A DNA stretch of 14,713 nt from Chryseobacterium gleum. Its GTDB lineage: Bacteria; Bacteroidota; Bacteroidia; Flavobacteriales_D; Crocinitomicaceae. Positions 7,291 through 13,899 of the stretch are shown here, one piece after another. Made by a program: the position numbers and the translations under genes. A model generated the notes under the pieces. It saw only the letters and a list, made by a program, of their open reading frames with translations, made no database searches and was not told the origin of the DNA. The stretch spans positions 1 to 14,713 of the forward strand of contig CALPSU020000026.1 in NCBI GenBank assembly GCA_943326315.2, read 5' to 3'. Numbering within the stretch: position 1 is the first letter of the stretch; each line of letters opens with the position of its first letter.

Positions 7291-7301
7291 TAAAATAAAT
7301 T

Positions 7302-7309
7302 TATTTTTG
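7302..7309 (+). promoter_or_regulatory. Possible -7 element for the folate gene
   Basis: TATTTTTG matches TAnnTTTG on the plus strand, about 95 bases before the ATG at 7404. No -33 TTG was found upstream. It faces the DUF5777 promoter on the other strand. A chance match is quite possible. Confidence 0.25.
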
Positions 7310-7321
7310 TTTAAAAGAAAG

Positions 7322-7329
7322 CAAATCTA
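7322..7329 (-). promoter_or_regulatory. -7 element of the DUF5777 gene
   Basis: On the minus strand this reads TAGATTTG, a full match to TAnnTTTG. The transcript would begin near 7318 and have a leader of about 28 bases. No well-spaced -33 TTG is visible: the nearest TTTG is only 10 bases upstream and another is about 30. Confidence 0.4.
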
Positions 7330-7403
7330 ACATTTTAGCCAAAGTGTTTTAATGATTAACAAAAAAATAACAACGATTACAAAATTTGATAACAATTAAA
7401 TAA

Positions 7404-7967
7404 ATGCAAAAAACAGAAATTAGATCATTGTATAAACAAAAAAGAAAAGAATTAACAAATAAACAAATACAAACTTTAACATTACAAATTACAAAGCATG
7501 TACTTGATAATTTTTCTTTCATAAATAAATCTATAAGTATATTTCTTCCAATTTTAAAACAAAATGAAATAAACACTTATCTGTTAATCGAAGAATTAAT
7601 GAAAGAAAAAGCAATAATTTCAATACCGAAAGCAGATTTCAATACAAATAAATTAGAACATTACAAATATGAATCTCAAATTCAAATAGAATTAAATCAC
7701 TTAGGAATTCCCGAACCCATAAATGGAAGTTATACTAATCCTATTGAATTTGATTTTGTTTTTATCCCTCTATTGGCTATTGATGAAAAAGGGCAACGTG
7801 TTGGCTATGGGAAAGGATTTTACGACAGATTTTTAAAGAATTGTTCTGAGAATTGTATATTTATAGGATTACATCTTTTTGATGAAATCGAATTCATTGA
7901 AGATTTGAATGAAAATGATGTATGTCTACACTATTGCATAACTCCAAAAAGAATAATCAAATTTTAA
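7404..7967 (+). CDS. 5-formyltetrahydrofolate cyclo-ligase
   Basis: The 187-residue product has the usual length of this family, which converts 5-formyltetrahydrofolate to 5,10-methenyltetrahydrofolate using ATP in one-carbon metabolism (MTHFS/YgfA type). Seen in the sequence: the basic N-terminal ATP-site helix KTEIRSLYKQKRKEL (residues 3-17), SIFLPILKQNEINT (about 45-58), the FVFIPLLAIDEKG strand (about 119-130), and the signature RVGYGKGFYDRFL (132-144). The protein is cytoplasmic. The ATG at 7404 puts the basic helix right at the N-terminus, as in homologues. It is divergent from the DUF5777 gene. Confidence 0.93.
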   Translation: MQKTEIRSLYKQKRKELTNKQIQTLTLQITKHVLDNFSFINKSISIFLPILKQNEINTYLLIEELMKEKAIISIPKADFNTNKLEHYKYESQIQIELNHLGIPEPINGSYTNPIEFDFVFIPLLAIDEKGQRVGYGKGFYDRFLKNCSENCIFIGLHLFDEIEFIEDLNENDVCLHYCITPKRIIKF

Positions 7968-7971
7968 ACGT

Positions 7972-8001
7972 TTAATTTTCAGTAATCAATAAGAAAATTA
8001 A
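7972..8001. repeat. Inverted repeat downstream of the folate gene
   Basis: TTAATTTTC (7972-7980) and GAAAATTAA (7993-8001) form a 9-bp stem with a 12-base loop just after the stop at 7967. There is no T tract after it, so it is not a typical intrinsic terminator. The remaining bases up to the next gene show nothing else. Confidence 0.35.
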
Positions 8002-8066
8002 TAAATCAGTAACTTCTTTGTAAGACTTTCGTTAAAGCACCTATACGAATTATAAATCTTAAATTA

Positions 8067-8612
8067 ATGAGAATATTATTGGTTTTATGTTGGTTTGTCT
8101 CGAGCTCATTTATGCTCGTTAATCCACCGCATTCAGCCTTTGGTGTAAAGATTTCATTTCAATCTACAGGAAATATTACTTCATATATTGCATATATAGA
8201 TAACGGTAGAACTCAGAGTCATGTGAAGCAAATAACTGAAACAGAATTTATAAAAATAGCGTCAGGTCACTGGCCAAGTATATATAACCCAACTAGAAGA
8301 AACTTTTTTACTGAACATAATTATGCTTGTGGTGTATTAAAAGACTCTTTTACATTAAAAGAATATACTTATTGCGTTCCATTAGATTCATTATGGAAAA
8401 TTCATTTCGAAAAACATCCACTAGATAATACTAGAGGTAATGGATGGAGTAATAAACCATTTAACCCTTCTTTAAAACAAGAACTATTTTTGTACAAAAC
8501 CTATGGAGTTGCGCATATAGATGCTAATTATTTTCTAGATTCGAATCTTTGGAAAATACTTGGTGATATACAAGATCCGAAATGGATTGAAAGTTATAAA
8601 CAACTTAAATAA
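8067..8612 (+). CDS. Exported protein of unknown function
   Basis: The 181-residue product starts with a hydrophobic segment (3-18) typical of a signal peptide, or possibly an N-terminal anchor; the cleavage site is unclear. The mature part has two cysteines (Cys88, Cys103) that could form a disulfide in the periplasm. It also has a distinctive C-terminal half: WSNKPFNPS (127-135), YGVAHIDANYF (146-156) and WKILGDIQDPKWIESYKQL (162-180). These blocks look like conserved family motifs and I believe homologues exist in other Bacteroidota, but I know no function. It lies between the folate gene and clpP, both about 100 bases away, and is probably its own unit. Confidence 0.7.
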   Translation: MRILLVLCWFVSSSFMLVNPPHSAFGVKISFQSTGNITSYIAYIDNGRTQSHVKQITETEFIKIASGHWPSIYNPTRRNFFTEHNYACGVLKDSFTLKEYTYCVPLDSLWKIHFEKHPLDNTRGNGWSNKPFNPSLKQELFLYKTYGVAHIDANYFLDSNLWKILGDIQDPKWIESYKQLK

Positions 8613-8617
8613 TAAAC

Positions 8618-8671
8618 TGACAAAAGGAAAATTAATATTATTTAACAATTTTCTAAATGAATTAATTGTCA
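8618..8671. repeat. Nested inverted repeats ahead of clpP
   Basis: An outer pair TGACAA (8618-8623) / TTGTCA (8666-8671) encloses an inner pair GAAAATT (8627-8633) / AATTTTC (8647-8653). The outer right arm contains the TTG proposed as the clpP -33 element. It may be the end structure of the preceding transcript or a regulatory site. Confidence 0.3.
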
Positions 8672-8695
8672 ATCTAAACTTTGCATTTATCTTTA
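8666..8695 (+). promoter_or_regulatory. Candidate clpP promoter
   Basis: TTG at 8666-8668, a 19-base spacer, then TATCTTTA at 8688-8695, which matches TAnnTTTG at all fixed positions but the last. It predicts transcription from about 8699 and a leader of about 24 bases to the clpP ATG. Confidence 0.4.
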
Positions 8696-8722
8696 CATTT
8701 ATAACAACGAAAATAAATCATT

Positions 8723-9391
8723 ATGTTTGATAATAACGAATTTAAAAAATATGCTACAAAGCACATGGGGCTTAACAGTATGCATGTAGAACACTATATT
8801 GAATCTTCATTAACTCCATACATTATAGAAGAACGTCAGTTAAACATGTCTCAAATGGACGTGTTTTCTCGATTGATGATGGACAGAATAATTTTCCTTG
8901 GCACCGGAATTAATGATAATGTGGCAAATATAGTAAACGCACAATTACTTTTTTTAGAGTCTGCTGATTCTAAAAAAGATATTCAAATATATTTAAATTC
9001 ACCTGGTGGATCTGTATATGCAGGATTAGGTATTTATGATACAATGCAATATATAAAACCTGATGTAGCAACAATTTGTACAGGGATGGCTGCGTCAATG
9101 GGAGCAGTTTTAATGTGCGCAGGAGCAAATGGAAAACGTTCTGCTTTAAAACATTCTCGAGTTATGATTCACCAACCATTAGGTGGTGCTCAAGGTCAAG
9201 CTTCAGATATCGAAATTACTGCGCGCGAAATTCAAAAATTGAAAAAAGAATTATACGAAATAATCGCTACTCACTCAAATCAAACTTATGAAAAAGTTTG
9301 GGCTGATTCTGATCGTGATTATTGGATGACTGCAGATGAAGCTAAAGAATACGGAATGGTAGATGAAGTACTAGTTCGTAACGTAAGATAA
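8723..9391 (+). CDS. clpP: ATP-dependent Clp protease proteolytic subunit ClpP
   Basis: The 222-residue serine peptidase forms the double-ring ClpP chamber that degrades proteins unfolded by ClpX. The catalytic triad is intact: Ser125 in GMAASMGA, His150 in VMIHQPLGG and Asp199 in DRDYWM. Also present are the oxyanion strand LNSPGGSVYAGLGIYD (91-106) and the C-terminal AKEYGMVDEVL. The N-terminal 25-30 residues before the core (SSLTPYIIEE) are longer than the E. coli propeptide and resemble other flavobacterial ClpPs. ATG at 8723 is the only sensible start. clpX follows 73 bases later, separated by a strong hairpin. Confidence 0.97.
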   Translation: MFDNNEFKKYATKHMGLNSMHVEHYIESSLTPYIIEERQLNMSQMDVFSRLMMDRIIFLGTGINDNVANIVNAQLLFLESADSKKDIQIYLNSPGGSVYAGLGIYDTMQYIKPDVATICTGMAASMGAVLMCAGANGKRSALKHSRVMIHQPLGGAQGQASDIEITAREIQKLKKELYEIIATHSNQTYEKVWADSDRDYWMTADEAKEYGMVDEVLVRNVR

Positions 9392-9417
9392 TTTAATAAA
9401 AAAATTAAACAAAACTG

Positions 9418-9453
9418 AAAAGGTCATTTATCAACTGATGAATGACCTTTTTT
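9418..9453 (+). terminator. Strong hairpin terminator or attenuator between clpP and clpX
   Basis: AAAAGGTCATT (9418-9428) pairs perfectly with AATGACCTTTT (9441-9451). The loop extends the stem by four more pairs (one G-U), leaving an AACT tetraloop and about 15 pairs in all. It is followed by two more T, making a run of six. It lies 27 bases after the clpP stop and its T tract ends 11 bases before the clpX ATG. It should stop much of the clpP transcript and so set the clpX level. Confidence 0.8.
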
Positions 9454-9464
9454 CAACATATATT

Positions 9465-10694
9465 ATGGCGAAAAAAGAATCTGGATGCTCTTTCTGCGGA
9501 AGACCTAGAAATGAAGTTGAAATGTTAATTGCGGGAGTAACTGGACATATTTGTGAAAATTGTGTTGCACAAGCAAATTCAATAATACTTGAAGAAGGTG
9601 TTACAAAAAAGAAAACATTAGAAAATTCATCTAGTGTAAATATTTTGAAACCAATAGAAATAAAAACTAAACTTGATGAATACGTAATTGGTCAAGAAGA
9701 TGCTAAGAAGACATTATCAGTTGCAGTATATAATCATTATAAAAGATTAAATCAACCAGCTACAAAAGATGAAGTTGAAATAGAGAAATCAAATGTAATA
9801 TTAGTAGGAAGAACAGGAACTGGTAAAACATTGCTTGCTAAAACTATTGCAAAAATGTTAAATGTTCCTTTTTGTATTGCAGATGCAACAGTTTTAACAG
9901 AGGCAGGATACGTAGGTGAAGATGTTGAAAGTATATTGTCTAGATTACTTCAAACTGCAGATTACAATGTAGAAGCTGCTCAACGTGGAATTGTATTTAT
10001 TGATGAAATTGACAAAATTGCAAGAAAAGGAGATAATCCTTCAATCACAAGAGATGTTTCTGGCGAAGGAGTTCAGCAAGCATTACTTAAACTTCTAGAA
10101 GGTTCGATTGCAAATGTTCCACCACAAGGAGGGAGAAAGCATCCTGAACAAAAAATGATACAGATCGATACTAAAAATATTTTATTTATCTGTGGAGGAG
10201 CTTTTGATGGAATTGAAAAAGTTATAGCTAGAAGAATAAATAAAAAAGCAATTGGATTCACTAATAAAGAAGAAGAAAAAATTGAAGAAGATAACTTTTT
10301 AAAATATATAAATCCTACAGATATTAAAACTTTTGGTTTAATACCTGAACTAATTGGTCGTTTTCCAGTACTAACCTATTTAGAACCTTTGGATGCTAAA
10401 AGTTTAAAAAGGATAATGACTGAACCAAAAAATGCACTAGTTAAACAATACACAAGACTTTTTGAAATAGACGGAATAAAACTTAGCTTTGAAGGTGAAG
10501 TGTTAGATTTTATAGTTCAAAAAGCAATTGAATTTAAATTAGGAGCTAGAGGATTAAGATCTATATGTGAAGCTATTCTTACAGATGCAATGTTTGAATT
10601 ACCCTCTAAAAATGAAAGTGCATATAAAGTTACTCTAAAATATGCTCAATCAAAATTTACAAAATCTACAATGTCTTCACTAAAACTTAATTAA
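9465..10694 (+). CDS. clpX: ATP-dependent Clp protease ATP-binding subunit ClpX
   Basis: The 409-residue AAA+ unfoldase feeds substrates to ClpP. Seen: the N-terminal zinc domain with Cys8, Cys11, Cys30 and Cys33; Walker A GRTGTGKT (115-122); pore loop GYVG (148-151); Walker B IVFIDEID (176-183); the RKH loop (224-226); the ClpP-docking IGF loop (263-265); and sensor II GARGLR (360-365). Length and motif order are those of a complete, active ClpX. The ATG at 9465 was chosen because it begins MAKKESGCSFC, the family start. An in-frame ATG at 9438 lies inside the terminator hairpin. The gene is in tandem with clpP, as in many bacteria, but the hairpin suggests that co-expression is only partial. 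Confidence 0.97.
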   Translation: MAKKESGCSFCGRPRNEVEMLIAGVTGHICENCVAQANSIILEEGVTKKKTLENSSSVNILKPIEIKTKLDEYVIGQEDAKKTLSVAVYNHYKRLNQPATKDEVEIEKSNVILVGRTGTGKTLLAKTIAKMLNVPFCIADATVLTEAGYVGEDVESILSRLLQTADYNVEAAQRGIVFIDEIDKIARKGDNPSITRDVSGEGVQQALLKLLEGSIANVPPQGGRKHPEQKMIQIDTKNILFICGGAFDGIEKVIARRINKKAIGFTNKEEEKIEEDNFLKYINPTDIKTFGLIPELIGRFPVLTYLEPLDAKSLKRIMTEPKNALVKQYTRLFEIDGIKLSFEGEVLDFIVQKAIEFKLGARGLRSICEAILTDAMFELPSKNESAYKVTLKYAQSKFTKSTMSSLKLN

Positions 10695-10706
10695 TTTTAT
10701 ATTATC

Positions 10707-10744
10707 AATTGGAGTTCATAATTGGACTCCAATTAATTTCTTTT
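10707..10744 (+). terminator. Hairpin terminator after clpX, with an alternative fold
   Basis: AATTGGAGT (10707-10715) pairs with ACTCCAATT (10726-10734) around a 10-base loop, followed by a T-rich stretch, 13 bases after the clpX stop. The right arm can instead pair with AATTGG at 10720-10725, giving a tight hairpin with an ACT loop. An in-frame TTG at 10709 falls inside the structure. Confidence 0.65.
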
Positions 10745-10747
10745 ATA

Positions 10748-11428
10748 GTGATAAGTAAAATAAAATACATAATATTATCAATAATAATTATTTCAATAAT
10801 AACTTTAATAATAAACACCTATCCAAAAATAAACAAGGAGAAAAAAAATACATTAAATAATAAAGAAACAAAATGTACAAATCCTAAAAAATTTTCATTA
10901 GAATTAAACGACAGTGTTCATCAGTATATTCAAAGCTCATATTTATTAGGTATTAGAAAAAACTTAATAAATCATCTAGGAATTGACACATTAGTAAATA
11001 GAGGATTGCTTGACCAAATTAATAATACTAAAACTTATATAGTTGACTCTTTAAAACATAGTTATGCATTTCTAACACCGAATTCTAAAAAATTATTAAC
11101 TAATATAAGTGTCAATTTTCAACAAAAATTAAAGAATACAAATCTAAAGAAAACCAAAATTATAGTAACATCTGTTCTTAGAACAAAAGAATCAATTAAT
11201 AGACTACGAAAAAGAAATCAAACAGCAATAAAATATAGTGCACATTTACACGGTACAACTTTTGACATAACTTGCTCAAAATTTTATCATAATAAAAAAA
11301 TATCTCTTGTGGAAATTGAAAGTCTAAAAGAAATTTTAGCTAAAGTATTATTTGATCTTCGAAAGCAAAATATGTGTTGGGTAACATTTGAAAAATATCA
11401 ATCGTGTTTTCATATAGTATCAAAATAA
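10748..11428 (+). CDS. Membrane-anchored DUF5715-like protein (M15 peptidase-like fold)
   Basis: Read from the GTG at 10748, the product is 226 residues: a short basic start, one transmembrane anchor (about 5-26, Ile-rich), a linker and a C-terminal domain. That domain carries TSVLRTKESINRLRKRN (141-157), SAHLHGTTFDITC (164-176) and ECFHI-like CFHIV (220-224). The SxHxxGxxxD motif with His166 and Asp173, plus the final His222, matches the three zinc ligands of M15 D-Ala-D-Ala peptidases. The pattern as a whole is that of DUF5715 as I remember it. The Glu expected three residues before the last His in active M15 enzymes is Ser219 here, so peptidase activity is doubtful. The start is uncertain: there is no ATG in frame before the domain, and a TTG at 10709 lies in the clpX terminator hairpin. 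A cell-wall role in the periplasm is inferred. Confidence 0.65.
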   Translation: MISKIKYIILSIIIISIITLIINTYPKINKEKKNTLNNKETKCTNPKKFSLELNDSVHQYIQSSYLLGIRKNLINHLGIDTLVNRGLLDQINNTKTYIVDSLKHSYAFLTPNSKKLLTNISVNFQQKLKNTNLKKTKIIVTSVLRTKESINRLRKRNQTAIKYSAHLHGTTFDITCSKFYHNKKISLVEIESLKEILAKVLFDLRKQNMCWVTFEKYQSCFHIVSK

Positions 11429-11517
11429 AAAATGAATTAAAGTATTTAAACTAGTTTTCAACTATTGAATATTAATTCTTTTATCTGTCTAATCAAATAT
11501 CACTTCAAAATTCAAGT

Positions 11518-11525
11518 TAGCTTTG
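11518..11525 (+). promoter_or_regulatory. -7 element of the ureohydrolase-like gene
   Basis: TAGCTTTG matches TAnnTTTG exactly, 13 bases before the ATG at 11539. The predicted leader is about 10 bases. No TTG lies at the -33 distance. The 110-base gap before the gene shows no other structure. Confidence 0.4.
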
Positions 11526-11538
11526 ATAAAAAGTTAAA

Positions 11539-12696
11539 ATGAAAGACATATCTATATATTTTTCTCCAATAGAAATAGAAATTCAAAAATTGGATGGAAC
11601 AATTGGTAATTCGATAGAAATACACACTGAAAATAATTTTCCAGAATTAACTAAAAAAGGAATAGCTTTAATATATGTTCCTGAATATAGAAATGGAGAG
11701 ATTGAATTTCATGGGAAATACAATGAAAATTTTAGAAAACATTTTTACTCTTTATATTTAGGTGCGGGGTGGGTAAATAAAATATATGATTGCGGAACAA
11801 TACTTCCTGGTAATGAAATAAATGATACATATTTTGCAGTATCTCAAGTAATCGCTGAATTAGTAAAAAACAATATAATTCCAATTGTAATCGGCGGAAC
11901 ACAAGACATAACATTTGCAATGTATAAAGGATATGAAAAATTAGAGCAAATGATTAATATATGCTCAGTTGATCACAAATTAGACTTAGGAAATCCTGAT
12001 GAAGAAATTTCTAAAAACGGATATTTAAGTCACCTACTAACACATAGGCCATGTTATTTATTTAATAATTCAAATATTGGATGTCAATCACCATTTGTAA
12101 ATAAAAACGAAATTGAACTATATGAAAAATTATATTTTGACATTTGCCGATTAGGTGAATTTAATGCAGACTTCAAAAAAGCTGAACCACACTTAAGGAA
12201 TGCAGACATATTGAGTCTAGATTTACAAAGCATTAGAAGTTCAGATATTAAAGGCGAATACTACGATAATCCAAACGGATTTTACGCAGAACAAATGTGT
12301 CAAATAACAAAATATGCAGGAATAAGTGATAAATTAACTTCATTTGGAATATTTAACGTGTATTCTGAAGGGAAAAATAAATCGACAGATCAGTTAATTG
12401 CACAAATAATATGGTATTTCATTGATGGTGTTTCACAAAGAAAAGGTGATTTCCCAATTGGCAGTAAAAAAGATTATATTAAATTTTCTGTAAATCTAGA
12501 TGATTTCAAAGATGAAATAATATTTTACAAAAGCGATAAATCAGAAAGATGGTGGATGGAAGTGCCATATCCACCAACACAAAATATTAAATTTGAAAGA
12601 CACCATTTAGTGCCTTGTGACTACAATGATTATGAAAAGGCGATGAAAAATGAAATCCCAAACTTATGGTGGAAAACATATCAAAAATTAGGATAA
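11539..12696 (+). CDS. Arginase/agmatinase/formimidoylglutamase-fold protein with a degenerate metal site
   Basis: The 385-residue protein aligns with the ureohydrolase superfamily along its middle (about 40-300), and databases would probably call it formimidoylglutamase. The metal motifs are altered. GGDHS is GGTQD (119-123), so the metal His is Gln122. DAHxD becomes DHKLD (145-149), keeping Asp145 and Asp149 but placing Lys147 where the bridging His should be. SxDxD is SLDLQ (226-230), keeping Asp228 but with Gln230 for the last Asp. Thus three of the six usual Mn ligands appear lost, so hydrolase activity is unlikely. About 75 extra C-terminal residues (WWMEVPYPP, HHLVPC, PNLWWKTYQKL) lie beyond the common fold. 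There is no signal peptide; it is cytoplasmic. It lies 157 bases upstream of porP, separated by an AT-rich gap with no clear terminator. Family assignment is firm, lack of activity is inferred. Confidence 0.8.
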   Translation: MKDISIYFSPIEIEIQKLDGTIGNSIEIHTENNFPELTKKGIALIYVPEYRNGEIEFHGKYNENFRKHFYSLYLGAGWVNKIYDCGTILPGNEINDTYFAVSQVIAELVKNNIIPIVIGGTQDITFAMYKGYEKLEQMINICSVDHKLDLGNPDEEISKNGYLSHLLTHRPCYLFNNSNIGCQSPFVNKNEIELYEKLYFDICRLGEFNADFKKAEPHLRNADILSLDLQSIRSSDIKGEYYDNPNGFYAEQMCQITKYAGISDKLTSFGIFNVYSEGKNKSTDQLIAQIIWYFIDGVSQRKGDFPIGSKKDYIKFSVNLDDFKDEIIFYKSDKSERWWMEVPYPPTQNIKFERHHLVPCDYNDYEKAMKNEIPNLWWKTYQKLG

Positions 12697-12853
12697 TAAA
12701 CATAAATATCTAATTAACAATATATTAAAAATAATTAAAACTAATAATGCCAATTTTTATTGCTAAAATAATTATATGTAAATAAAATTAACTATTTTAG
12801 TCGCCAATTATAGAGGACTTAAAGACAAAGTTCAATCTTGAAAAGGGATAAAA

Positions 12854-13792
12854 ATGCATAAACGATTAATTCTTTTATTGTTACTTATTATATTAGTAAA
12901 GAATGTAAATTCTCAACAAGATCCACTATTGACTCATTTTATTTACAATAAAATGGCATTTAATCCAGGTTCAACTGGACTTGATGAAGGATTTAATGCA
13001 ACAACGGCATATAGGAATCAATGGGATAAAGTAGATGGTGCACCTAATTCAGCAATACTAAATATAGAAGGTAATATGAACAGATTTTTTCCTGGGGGAT
13101 TAGGTTTAAATTTTTACCATGACGCTATTGGATTTAATAGACAAAATAATTTAATGCTAAATTACTCATATCCCATTAGCATAGGTCAAGACTTATTAAG
13201 TGCTGGAATAGGTATAGGAATGACAAATTTCGGAATGAAGCCAACATGGGTAACACCAGATCAAAGTTCAAACGGAACCGCTGATAAATCACTTCCTATT
13301 GGTTTCTCATCAACTGGATTAGATTTAAATTTAGGTCTTTATTACAAATCAACTAAAAGGTTTTATGTTGGTTTATCAATGACTCATTTAACTGCATCAA
13401 ATTTAAAAAATAAAAGTGATGCAACACAAACATTTAAAGTTGCTAGACATGCTTATATAATGGCTGGATATAAAACTAAATTAATAGGTCCTGGAGCTTT
13501 AGATTTTCAAATGATGTTGAGAACAGATTTACACAAAGCATCATTTGATTTAAATACAAGATATATCTTAGAAAAAATTGGATATATTGGATTAACATAC
13601 AGAACAACTGATGCTGTTGCAATTATGTTAGGTTTTATTCCTATAAAAAATTTAACAGTTGGTTATTCTTATGATCTAACATTAAGTAAACTAACTAGTG
13701 TGTCAAGAGGATCACATGAAGTATTATTAAAATATTGTTACTTTTTGCCAATACCACCTGTATCAGTATCAAGGCATCCAAGATGGTTGTAA
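12854..13792 (+). CDS. porP: PorP/SprF-family type IX secretion outer-membrane protein
   Basis: The 312-residue product has a signal peptide (1-20, cleavage at VNS-QQD). It then has the signature start of the PorP/SprF family: QQDPLLTHFIYNKMAFNPG, followed by AYRNQWDKVDGAPNSA and GGLGLNFYHDAIGFNRQNN. Repeated amphipathic strands follow to the C-terminus, as in an outer-membrane beta-barrel. PorP works with PorK/N and PorE in the T9SS. Flavobacteria carry many SprF paralogues, but this copy lies directly before gldK, the same position as porP before porK in P. gingivalis, so it is probably the core T9SS copy. A purine-rich stretch (AAAAGGGATAAAA) precedes the ATG. No consensus TAnnTTTG was found in the 157-base gap upstream. 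Confidence 0.92.
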   Translation: MHKRLILLLLLIILVKNVNSQQDPLLTHFIYNKMAFNPGSTGLDEGFNATTAYRNQWDKVDGAPNSAILNIEGNMNRFFPGGLGLNFYHDAIGFNRQNNLMLNYSYPISIGQDLLSAGIGIGMTNFGMKPTWVTPDQSSNGTADKSLPIGFSSTGLDLNLGLYYKSTKRFYVGLSMTHLTASNLKNKSDATQTFKVARHAYIMAGYKTKLIGPGALDFQMMLRTDLHKASFDLNTRYILEKIGYIGLTYRTTDAVAIMLGFIPIKNLTVGYSYDLTLSKLTSVSRGSHEVLLKYCYFLPIPPVSVSRHPRWL

Positions 13793-13856
13793 AATAAAAT
13801 TAACATTTATTGTAACCATTTAGAAATAGAATACGTTATACAAACATAATAAGACC

Positions 13857-13885
13857 CTTTAGTAGAATTTAAAATTAGACTAAAG
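13857..13885 (+). repeat. Hairpin in the porP-gldK intergenic region
   Basis: CTTTAGT (13857-13863) pairs with ACTAAAG (13879-13885) around a 15-base AT-rich loop. It lies 14 bases before the gldK ATG and just ahead of the purine-rich AAAAAAAGAGAGAT that may serve as ribosome site. There is no T tract, so it is not a terminator. It could mark mRNA processing or tune gldK translation. Confidence 0.4.
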
Positions 13886-13899
13886 AAAAAAAGAGAGAT

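Noticed and set aside
9076..9291. Open frames overlapping clpP (plus strand, other frame) and clpX (minus strand 10073-10261)
   Set aside because: Both lie within strongly conserved coding sequence and show no family features.
9438..9464. Longer clpX start
   Set aside because: It lies inside the terminator hairpin and precedes the family-typical MAKKESGCSFC start.
10709..10747. TTG start for the DUF5715-like gene
   Set aside because: It is inside the clpX terminator stem; the GTG at 10748 yields a typical basic start before the membrane anchor. Still not certain.
11539..12696. Annotation as an active arginase or formimidoylglutamase
   Set aside because: Three of the six Mn ligand positions are not metal-binding residues in the motifs that can be read.
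12697..12853. Possible small gene or RNA in the gap before porP
   Set aside because: Very AT-rich, no open frame with coding character, no hairpin or promoter consensus that stands out.
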